From the NCBI RefSeq assembly GCF_028682635.1, contig NZ_JANHLK010000019.1, forward strand, positions 53,755 to 117,754: DNA of 64,000 bases, written 5' to 3'. The notes beneath the pieces were generated by a model that worked only from the letters and a program-made list of their open reading frames with translations, searched no databases and was not told where the DNA came from. The first letter of the stretch is position 1. Each line of letters begins with the position of its first letter. Origin of the DNA: Pseudomonas putida (GTDB lineage: Bacteria; Pseudomonadota; Gammaproteobacteria; Pseudomonadales; Pseudomonadaceae). Positions 58,213 to 64,000 of the stretch are shown one piece after another. Position numbers and translations under genes: made by a program.

Positions 58213-59358
58213 GTGGCCAAATCCTCGCTCGAAATCACTGCCAACTTCGACAGCGGCAACATCCAGGTCATCGATGTCAGCGACCCGCTCAAGCCCCTGC
58301 TGGCCATCCGCCCCGACACCAAGAGCAACCATTTCCAGTGGTTCCACTTCAAGGCCAGCGGCCTGCATGTCGGCCAGGACCATTGGTTTCGCCTGAACAA
58401 TGCCAGCCAGTCTTCCTACAACAAGGCCTGGACCGGTTATCAAGCGGTAGCGTCCTACGACCACGTCAACTGGTTCCGCGTGCCGACCATTTTTGAGGGC
58501 GACTGCCTGCGCTTCAGCCTCGAAGCTGAACAGACCCACGCCTGGTTCGCCTACTTCGAACCCTACAGCCGGGGGCGTCATGACTGGTTGATCGAGCAGG
58601 CGCTGACCAAGGCCGGCACCGAACTGCTGGCCACCGGCAAGAGTGTCGAAGGTCGCGACATCCAACTGCTGCGCAAAGGCACCGGTGCCGAAGGCCAGCG
58701 CAAGGTATGGATCATTGCCCAGCAACATCCCGGCGAACACATGGCCGAGTGGTTCATGGAGGGCGTGATCGAGCGCCTGGAAAAACACGACGACCCGGTG
58801 CTGAACAAACTGCTGGCCAGCGCCGACCTGTACCTGGTGCCGAACATGAACCCGGACGGTGCCTTCCACGGTCACCTGCGCACCAATGCCATGGGCCAGG
58901 ACCTGAACCGCGCCTGGCAGAGCGCCAGCCAGGAGATCAGCCCGGAAGTCTTTTTCGTCCAGCAACAGATGGAACAGTACGGCGTCGACCTGTTCCTCGA
59001 CGTCCATGGCGACGAGGAAATCCCCCACGTGTTCACCGCCGGTTGCGAAGGCAACCCAGGCTACACGCCGCGCATCGAAAAACTCGAAGAGCACTTCCGC
59101 AGCCACCTGAAACACACCACCAAGGACTTCCAGACCAAACACGGCTACACCCGCGACGAACCGGGCCAGGCCAACATGACCCTGGCGTGCAACAGCGTTG
59201 GCCAGAAGTACGACTGCCTGTCGCTGACCCTGGAAATGCCGTTCAAGGATCATGATGATCATCCGAACCCGTTGACGGGGTGGTCGGGGAAGCGGTCGAA
59301 GCAGTTGGGGAAGGATGTGCTGGCAACAGTGGCGGATATAATTGGCGAACTTCGCTAA
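58213..59358 (+). CDS. M14-type zinc carboxypeptidase (cytosolic carboxypeptidase-like)
   Basis: 381 residues from a GTG at 58213. An N-terminal beta domain (about 1-120, WFHFKASGLHVGQDHWFRLN) precedes the peptidase. QQHPGEHMAEW gives His and Glu zinc ligands, YLVPNMNPDG and LNRAWQ are substrate-pocket motifs, and DVHGDEEIPH gives the third ligand. The catalytic Glu lies in LTLEMPFKD. There is no signal peptide, so it should act in the cytosol on C-terminal residues, perhaps gamma-Glu or poly-Glu tails as in eukaryotic CCPs. Substrate unknown. Confidence 0.9.
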   Translation: MAKSSLEITANFDSGNIQVIDVSDPLKPLLAIRPDTKSNHFQWFHFKASGLHVGQDHWFRLNNASQSSYNKAWTGYQAVASYDHVNWFRVPTIFEGDCLRFSLEAEQTHAWFAYFEPYSRGRHDWLIEQALTKAGTELLATGKSVEGRDIQLLRKGTGAEGQRKVWIIAQQHPGEHMAEWFMEGVIERLEKHDDPVLNKLLASADLYLVPNMNPDGAFHGHLRTNAMGQDLNRAWQSASQEISPEVFFVQQQMEQYGVDLFLDVHGDEEIPHVFTAGCEGNPGYTPRIEKLEEHFRSHLKHTTKDFQTKHGYTRDEPGQANMTLACNSVGQKYDCLSLTLEMPFKDHDDHPNPLTGWSGKRSKQLGKDVLATVADIIGELR

Positions 59359-59409
59359 ATTATAATACGGCAGATCTAACATGATCTCACATCGTGTTAG
59401 GTCTCTCCA

Positions 59410-60294
59410 TCAAGGACGTGCCAAAATAGAATCCGATTTCTGCGACTCGTACCCATTGACTATTGATTTTATCGAATACCATCTCAGCGCAGCAGGCGCA
59501 TCAACAGTAAGTGTCGTCGCTCCAGTCTCTCCAAGATTGATACCTGGGTAAGGGTCAGAGCGTGTCACTCGATATTTTTGTGCTCCCTCCACCGCATTCC
59601 AGCCAAAGGTAATCGTATTTTGCGTTGAACTTATTTTTTTGAATCCTGTTGGCGCTGGGGGCTGAAAGTTTTCTCCCGGCTCGGGGCGTCCACAGTAGTA
59701 AGCCATATTACCAGTTGAACTATCGATCTGCTGCCCTCTTAAATATTGACCTTCCGGGCATGCAAAGGGGTGTTTGACAGGGTGCACGCTCGTATTGGGA
59801 ATTCGCATAGCCGTCCACTCCTTAGCCAGTCCTACGCAAGTCATTACAAGTCTAACGTTCCCGGTATTATTTAGGCCGAAACTTGCCTGAACCTTATTTT
59901 CTGGACACATCGTACTATTTGTTTCGTAAGGTAAAGTAATTCTTTCAGCTAATCGCGAATGCAAGCCAGCACCTTGATATTGTGGCAGTGCACATCCAAT
60001 GTAGAGCTTTTTGCGGCCTTCTTCGTACTTTTCTCCAGCCATTACAAAACTCGTTCCATCGCTTTGGCATGAAGCTTCGACTACATAAAAGGGTATCCAC
60101 CAGATCGGACCGCGCCAGTCTCTTATTTGGTTCGGCTCCGCCTGGACGTTGGAATTTTTCGATAACAATGGAAGGGACACCGCTTGGTTAACAGATGGGC
60201 CGGATGAACAAGCTACCGCCAAGGTTGATATTGCAATGACAGATAATGAGCTTTTAAAACGTTGCATACCATTGAAGCGATTAAATACCACCAT
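59410..60294 (-). CDS. lipoprotein with C-terminal fibronectin type III domain
   Basis: 294 residues from the ATG at 60294, with GGGAGAG 6 bases upstream. The signal peptide ends in the lipobox LAVAC. The middle has several Cys (ASCQSDG, IGCALPQY, TMCPENK, VMTCVG, FACPEGQ, YYCGRPE) and may form disulphides. The C-terminal 85 residues (APTGFKKISSTQNTITFGWN, then TVDAPAALRWYSIKS) form a fibronectin type III domain. It is clearly AT-richer than its neighbours, which suggests acquisition. Possibly surface-exposed; function unknown. Confidence 0.75.
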   Translation of the reverse strand: MVVFNRFNGMQRFKSSLSVIAISTLAVACSSGPSVNQAVSLPLLSKNSNVQAEPNQIRDWRGPIWWIPFYVVEASCQSDGTSFVMAGEKYEEGRKKLYIGCALPQYQGAGLHSRLAERITLPYETNSTMCPENKVQASFGLNNTGNVRLVMTCVGLAKEWTAMRIPNTSVHPVKHPFACPEGQYLRGQQIDSSTGNMAYYCGRPEPGENFQPPAPTGFKKISSTQNTITFGWNAVEGAQKYRVTRSDPYPGINLGETGATTLTVDAPAALRWYSIKSIVNGYESQKSDSILARP

Positions 60295-60547
60295 GGTTGC
60301 TCTCCCTTTAAACTTGTTAAATACCAATAGCCATCTGGCACGCCCAAAAACAGCTAAAAATATTTGATCAGCTTTTCCAGAAGAAAGAACCTGTAAGAAA
60401 TGACAGCTTTCTAGAAATCAAAATACCATATCGCTATAAAAAACCGATTTTGCACATTAAACCCGTTTTCTCAATCTCGAAATATATCCCTCGTGTAAAT
60501 GCGAACATACCAGGCAGCGCGCTCAGAATGGGGCGCTGCCCGACTTC

Positions 60548-61093
60548 TCAACTCCGGTCTTTTCCCATCAGCATACTCTGCAGTACACCATCGCGCCGCA
60601 CCCAACCATGAAACAACGCCGCCGCCAGATGCAGCAGCACGGTCAGCAACAGCAGATACGCCAGATACCCATGCGCCTTGCGCAGGAACGCGAACACCTG
60701 CGCATTCGGCGGCACGATCGATGGTAATTGCAATGAACCGCTGAGCATCACCGGCTCGCCCGACGCCGAGATCATTGCCCAGCCCAACAACGGCAATACC
60801 AGCATCAAGGCGTACAGCAGAACGTGCGATGCCTTGGCCGCCAGCACTTGCCAACCCGGGAGGTCGGCCGGCAGCGGGGGTTGTTGGGTAGAGAAGCGCA
60901 CCGCCAGGCGCACGATCACCAGCAGCAGGATGGCGACTCCCAACGGCTTGTGCAGGTGAATCAGCCATTCATGACGCTCGGACACCGAAGCGACCATGCC
61001 GGCGCCGATAAACAGCATGGCCATAACCATGAGTGCCATCAGCCAGTGCAGCAGGCGCGCCAGGGGGGCGAAATGCTTCGGTTGAGTACTCAT
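60548..61093 (-). CDS. cytochrome b561-family membrane protein
   Basis: 181 residues with four transmembrane helices. Haem ligands fit HWLMALMVMAMLFIGAG, HLHKPLGVAILLLVIV, HVLLYALMLVLPLLGW and HGYLAYLLLLTVLLHLAAAL. It would pass electrons from quinol to a periplasmic acceptor. It overlaps the end of the peroxidase gene by 4 bases (ATGA), so the pair probably works together, with the cytochrome as electron donor. Confidence 0.92.
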   Translation of the reverse strand: MSTQPKHFAPLARLLHWLMALMVMAMLFIGAGMVASVSERHEWLIHLHKPLGVAILLLVIVRLAVRFSTQQPPLPADLPGWQVLAAKASHVLLYALMLVLPLLGWAMISASGEPVMLSGSLQLPSIVPPNAQVFAFLRKAHGYLAYLLLLTVLLHLAAALFHGWVRRDGVLQSMLMGKDRS

Positions 61094-62175
61094 TGCTGGG
61101 CCTCCTGTTTGGCGGCGGGTAACTGGCTGACTTCGCTGGTGCGACGCAGGTAGGAATTGGAATAACCGGCCGAGCGAGCGGCGAGCAATGGGTCGTCGGA
61201 ACCTTCGATCCCGGCAGGCAACACCAGCGGGTCGTAGTTGATGTCACGGCATTCGCCGTTGAGTTGCGGCTGGGTGCTTTCAAGGACCAATGTCCCCGCG
61301 TTCAACACTTTGCGCCCCTCTGGCCAGGCCTTGCTCGCGTCGTTGACCGGATCGCCGGGGTTGGCCAGGATGATGTTCAACTGCCAACGCAACGGCCCTG
61401 CGGCGATGCGCTGAACCAGATCCTTCTCCAGGAAATCGGTGCCCGCAGGCGCCGTAGCGACCGGCGCATCCTGGGCCACCGGCACCATGCTCCAGCGCAC
61501 GGCTTGCCGTTGTCCTGCGGCGTTAACCAGGTAAAACGCGTTGACGCTGTTGTAGGTTTCGGTCACGTAGCTGGCAGACGGTTTGGCGGTCTTGATCCAG
61601 GCCAGGAACGGCGCGGATTCCGGGTGCGAAGCGAAGAATGCAGGCACCGCGGCGGGGTCTGGTTTGCCGGTCGCCGGGACCGGTGATTGGGCCTGCTGAA
61701 ACTGATAGAACGCCTCCGGTGTACCCACCGGAAACACCGGCATGCTGTTCATCCCGGTGCGCCACTGCTGGCCGTTGGCCTGGGTGAAACGCAAGGCCAT
61801 GCTGCGGATCGGCACCGCGCCGTCCGGTGCATAAGGGTTGCCCGCGGGCAAGGCAAAACGACCGACCACGGGCGTGCGTGCCTGATTGAACACCTGCGCG
61901 CTGGAATAGCTGCGCGCATCAAAGCTGCTCTCGAAATGGCCGATCACGCACACGCCTTTGGAGTGGTTGCGCCGGAACCCCGGATGCACGCCGTTGTTGG
62001 TTTCCAGCACATTGATCAGCTTTTTCGGGGTCAGGCGCTGTGGGTCAAGGGTGCCGTTGACGTAGGCAAACGCCCCAGCCACTGCGGCGACGACCACGGC
62101 AATGCCGGCCAGGCGCAGCACCAGGCTCGCGCCACTCAAGGGTGGCCGGGTTGGCGGTGTTGATCGATCTACCAT
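61090..62175 (-). CDS. catalase-family peroxidase, membrane-anchored
   Basis: 361 residues from the ATG at 62175, with GGAG 7 bases upstream. An N-terminal hydrophobic anchor (LRLAGIAVVVAAVAGAFAYV) leads to a short catalase domain: HPGFRRNHSKGVCVIGHFES holds the distal His and RFALPAGNPYAPDG follows. It lacks the large C-terminal parts of true catalases, like other catalase-related (SrpA-like) peroxidases. The following cytochrome b561 may donate electrons. An ECF-type promoter lies upstream. Confidence 0.88.
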   Translation of the reverse strand: MVDRSTPPTRPPLSGASLVLRLAGIAVVVAAVAGAFAYVNGTLDPQRLTPKKLINVLETNNGVHPGFRRNHSKGVCVIGHFESSFDARSYSSAQVFNQARTPVVGRFALPAGNPYAPDGAVPIRSMALRFTQANGQQWRTGMNSMPVFPVGTPEAFYQFQQAQSPVPATGKPDPAAVPAFFASHPESAPFLAWIKTAKPSASYVTETYNSVNAFYLVNAAGQRQAVRWSMVPVAQDAPVATAPAGTDFLEKDLVQRIAAGPLRWQLNIILANPGDPVNDASKAWPEGRKVLNAGTLVLESTQPQLNGECRDINYDPLVLPAGIEGSDDPLLAARSAGYSNSYLRRTSEVSQLPAAKQEAQQ

Positions 62176-62217
62176 GAAAGACTCCGGGCCATCGGCCACA
62201 AGTGAGAAGAATCAAGC

Positions 62218-62243
62218 AGACGAACCCCACGAGGGTTTATTCC
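62218..62243 (-). promoter_or_regulatory. ECF-type promoter of the peroxidase-cytochrome pair
   Basis: On the minus strand GGAATA (62243-62238), 15 bases, then CGTCT (62222-62218). The layout equals that of the divergent promoter at 62272. Confidence 0.65.
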
Positions 62244-62271
62244 ATCGCGCGGTATTTATTTTTTCAGTCGT

Positions 62272-62298
62272 GGAATAACCTCGAGTGCCGGGCGTCTT
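62272..62298 (+). promoter_or_regulatory. ECF-type promoter of the sigma/anti-sigma pair
   Basis: GGAATA (62272-62277), 15 bases, then CGTCTT (62293-62298), 35 bases before the sigma start. The match to the divergent copy suggests autoregulation. Confidence 0.65.
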
Positions 62299-62332
62299 CC
62301 TAGTCCAAAGCGTAGTGACTAGTCAGAACTTC

Positions 62333-62839
62333 ATGAACGAGATCGACGAACAACTGAGAGAAATCATTCCCCGATTGCGGCGGTTTGCCCTGTCGTTGAC
62401 GCGCAACCCCAGCAGCGCCGACGATCTGGTGCAGTCCTGCCTTGAGCGGGCGCTGTCGAGTTGGGGCGGCAGGCGCGTCGAAGGCGACTTGCGCGCCTGG
62501 TTGTTCTCGATTCTGTATCGACAGTTTCTCGATGCTCACCGCCGTACCCGACGCTATGCCCGAATGCTCGAATTCTTTACCGGACGCGACGATGCGCAGC
62601 CTTCCGTGGAGCGCACCGTGATCGCCCAATCGACCCTCGACGCCTTCGATCGACTGCCCACCGAACAGCGGGCGCTGCTGCTGTGGGTGTCGGTGGAAGG
62701 CCTGAGTTACAAAGAGGTCGCCGAGATTCTCGACGTCCCCACCGGCACCGTGATGTCCCGCCTGTCCCGGGCTCGCCAGGCCCTGCGCCAACTCAGCGAT
62801 GGCGAAATCAACCGCCCTTCCCTGCGGAGACTCAAATGA
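62333..62839 (+). CDS. ECF-type RNA polymerase sigma factor
   Basis: 168 residues from the ATG at 62333. Region 2 is RRFALSLTRNPSSADDLVQS with AWLFSILYRQFLDAHRR; region 4 is LPTEQRALLLWVSVEGLSYK with GTVMSRLSRARQAL. It has no C-terminal extension. Its stop overlaps the start of the anti-sigma gene. It likely drives its own operon and the divergent peroxidase genes. Confidence 0.92.
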   Translation: MNEIDEQLREIIPRLRRFALSLTRNPSSADDLVQSCLERALSSWGGRRVEGDLRAWLFSILYRQFLDAHRRTRRYARMLEFFTGRDDAQPSVERTVIAQSTLDAFDRLPTEQRALLLWVSVEGLSYKEVAEILDVPTGTVMSRLSRARQALRQLSDGEINRPSLRRLK

Positions 62840-63588
62840 TCAGCATGCCCCCCAGTGAGCGCGACCTGCACGCATACGTCGACCATCAGCTCGGCGAGGA
62901 AGACCGGCGCCTGGTGGAGACCTTTCTGGCCAGTAACCCACAGGTAGCGGCGCAGGTTCGCGGTTGGCAGCAAGACGCCCAGCACCTGCGCGCGGCCCTC
63001 GGTGCCGCCTTGCAGCAGCCGGCCAATCCCGACCTTGATCCGGCCGTCATTCGCCAACGCATGAAGCGCCAGTCCCGTCGCCACCTGGCCAGCGCCGCAG
63101 TGTTGTTGATCGCGGTCAGCGTCGGCGGGTTCGGCGGCTGGCAGGCGCGGGAAGTGACCCTCGTCAGCACCCAGCTACCGATGACCGACGCCCTGCAGGC
63201 CTATCGCCTGATTGCCCAGCAAGGCCTCTTGCCGGCCGACTACAAGGCCGGCGACGAAGGTGACATGCAGGGCTGGCTCGACCGTTATTTCACCCAGGCC
63301 AATCGCCTGCCTGACTTGTCGGGCGCGGGATTCAAACCGGCCAGCGGGCGCTTGCTCAGCACCGAGCAGGGACCTGCGGCGATGGTGGTCTACGAGAACC
63401 AGGGCGGGCAGAAGATCAGCTTTTACGTGCGCCCGCCGGGACCGAAGAACTACCTGCTGCCGAGGGGCAGCCGTAGCGATGGCGGTTTGCAGGCCGAGTA
63501 CTGGTCGGGTAGCGGTTATAACTATGCGATGGTCAGCCCGGCGGATACGCCGGCGGCGCAGATGCTCAGGCAAACGGTGCAATTTTGA
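62836..63588 (+). CDS. anti-sigma factor, membrane-bound
   Basis: 250 residues starting MISMPPSERDLHAYVDHQLG. The N-terminal cytoplasmic part (DEEDR-rich helices) would hold the sigma factor. One transmembrane segment (HLASAAVLLIAVSVGGFGGW) leads to a periplasmic domain (MTDALQAYRLIAQQGLLPAD, later GPAAMVVYENQGGQKISFYV). It lacks the HxxxCxxC motif of zinc-binding anti-sigmas. It overlaps the sigma gene by 4 bases. Its last 20 codons are part of a tandem duplication. Confidence 0.9.
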   Translation: MISMPPSERDLHAYVDHQLGEEDRRLVETFLASNPQVAAQVRGWQQDAQHLRAALGAALQQPANPDLDPAVIRQRMKRQSRRHLASAAVLLIAVSVGGFGGWQAREVTLVSTQLPMTDALQAYRLIAQQGLLPADYKAGDEGDMQGWLDRYFTQANRLPDLSGAGFKPASGRLLSTEQGPAAMVVYENQGGQKISFYVRPPGPKNYLLPRGSRSDGGLQAEYWSGSGYNYAMVSPADTPAAQMLRQTVQF

Positions 63589-63603
63589 CTACACCATAAA
63601 TCC

Positions 63604-63695
63604 CTGTAGGAGCTGGCTTGCCAGCGAAGGCGTCCTTCCTGTCAACAACGATGCCGCCTGATCCACCGCTTTCGCTGGCAAGCCAGCTCCTACAG
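63604..63695. repeat. REP pair (GAGCTGGC type), first unit
   Basis: GTAGGAGCTGGCTTGCCAGC and GCTGGCAAGCCAGCTCCTAC face each other. This is the copy in duplication unit 1. Confidence 0.9.
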
Positions 63696-63710
63696 GGGTT
63701 GCATGGTGGT

Positions 63711-63777
63711 TTAGAAATCGCGCTTATAGAAGATGTCCAGCGAACTGGCCACGCCACCGGCGGCTTCCAGGTAAACC
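63711..63777 (-). pseudogene. duplicated C-terminal fragment of an outer-membrane-type protein
   Basis: The minus frame reads VYLEAAGGVASSLDIFYKRD and F, then stop. A terminal Phe and alternating pattern suggest the last strand of a beta-barrel. Its upstream part is replaced by duplicated anti-sigma sequence, so this copy is a fragment. Confidence 0.65.
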
Positions 63778-63780
63778 TGC

Positions 63781-63840
63781 GATGGTCAGCCCGGCGGATA
63801 CGCCGGCGGCGCAGATGCTCAGGCAGACGGTGCAATTCTG
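63781..63840 (+). pseudogene. duplicated tail of the anti-sigma gene
   Basis: Codons for MVSPADTPAAQMLRQTVQF and a TGA stop recur here without any upstream gene. It is part of duplication unit 2. Confidence 0.75.
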
Positions 63841-63856
63841 ACCACACCACAAATCC

Positions 63857-63946
63857 CTGTAGGAGCTGGCTTGCCAGCGAAGGCGTCCTTCCCGTCAACC
63901 GCGATGTTGCCTGATTCACCGCTTTCGCTGGCAAGCCAGCTCCTAC
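63857..63946. repeat. REP pair (GAGCTGGC type), second unit
   Basis: GTAGGAGCTGGCTTGCCAGC and GCTGGCAAGCCAGCTCCTAC again face each other, 253 bases after the first pair. Confidence 0.9.
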
Positions 63947-63964
63947 AAGGGGTTGCGTGGCGGT

Positions 63965-64000
63965 TTAGAAATCGCGTTTGTAGAAGATGTCCAGCGAACT
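63965..64000 (-). CDS. outer-membrane-type protein, partial (last 11 residues)
   Basis: The minus frame SSLDIFYKRDF and stop runs off the window edge. It is the same tail as the fragment at 63711 and presumably belongs to the intact gene beyond 64000. A C-terminal Phe suggests a beta-barrel protein of the outer membrane. Identity unknown. Confidence 0.5.
   Translation of the reverse strand, partial: SSLDIFYKRDF

Larger units (their letters stand above)
63525..64000. repeat. 253-bp tandem duplication
   Basis: The segment 63525-63777 is repeated from 63778 to the window edge with few changes. Each unit holds the last codons of the anti-sigma gene (MVSPADTPAAQMLRQTVQF), a REP pair, and the C-terminal codons of a minus-strand gene ending SLDIFYKRDF. 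The second unit is cut by the window end. Confidence 0.9.

Noticed and set aside
1..64000. CRISPR array
   Set aside because: The repeats seen are REP pairs facing each other and one tandem duplication; none has the regular short repeat and unique spacer pattern.

Overview
The window is a piece of a Pseudomonas chromosome, most likely from the fluorescens group. The evidence is the block thrS-infC-rpmI-rplT-pheS-pheT-ihfA-merR-tRNA-Pro, an RsmE-type CsrA, PrrF and CrcY small RNAs, a liu (leucine/isoprenoid) cluster, and many copies of the Pseudomonas REP sequences (GTAGGAGCGAGCTTGCTCGC and GTAGGAGCTGGCTTGCCAGC types).

Region 1 (1 to about 10.4 kb) is an accessory island that ends beside tRNA-Pro(GGG). 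It carries the start of an MvaT/MvaU-like H-NS-type gene, a small hypothetical gene, a MobH/TraI_2 relaxase of an integrative conjugative element (ICE), a three-gene ABC-3C conflict operon (nuclease plus C-terminal component, middle component, DUF3732-type ABC ATPase), and a large AAA_13 protein of the RloC/PrrC anticodon-nuclease type. That last protein ends in an acidic tail finishing FDQEIPF, which resembles the C-terminal tip of single-stranded DNA-binding protein (SSB). No integrase is visible, and the last kilobase before the tRNA is degenerate. No REP element lies in this region, while the core has at least nine.

Region 2 (10.4 to 20.3 kb) is the translation block on the minus strand. 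infC probably starts at an AUU codon and a hairpin pair precedes pheS. It is followed by a secreted protein, a cold-shock protein, an I78-type inhibitor lipoprotein and two small conserved proteins.

Region 3 (20.3 to 27.3 kb) is a complete ribose operon, rbsB-A-C-R-K-D plus a nucleoside hydrolase, behind a perfect LacI-type palindrome. Region 4 (27.4 to 41.5 kb) is a mixed core: periplasmic glutaminase/asparaginase, a LexA-boxed DUF1654-endA pair, rsmE, carbonic anhydrase, tRNA-Val(GAC), puuB-like oxidase, a 770-bp nested palindromic repeat element, DoxX, an MltF-like transglycosylase, tatD, an acyl-CoA dehydrogenase and a LysR regulator.

Region 5 (41.6 to 51.5 kb) is the leucine/isovalerate catabolic cluster: liuR, HMG-CoA lyase, an AMP-forming acyl-CoA synthetase and liuABCD, with LiuR-like palindromes at both promoters. 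The sigma-54-dependent sRNA CrcY is embedded after the lyase gene.

Region 6 (51.5 to 59.4 kb) has an S24-type repressor whose catalytic serine is alanine, a divergent small gene, the Fur-boxed sRNA PrrF, and a group that could import and split gamma-glutamyl compounds (gamma-glutamyltransferase, polar amino acid ABC transporter, GntR regulator), followed by an M14 carboxypeptidase. Region 7 (59.4 to 64 kb) has an AT-richer fibronectin-III lipoprotein, then a catalase-like peroxidase/cytochrome b561 pair facing an ECF sigma/anti-sigma pair across two matching ECF promoters. The window ends inside a 253-bp tandem duplication.
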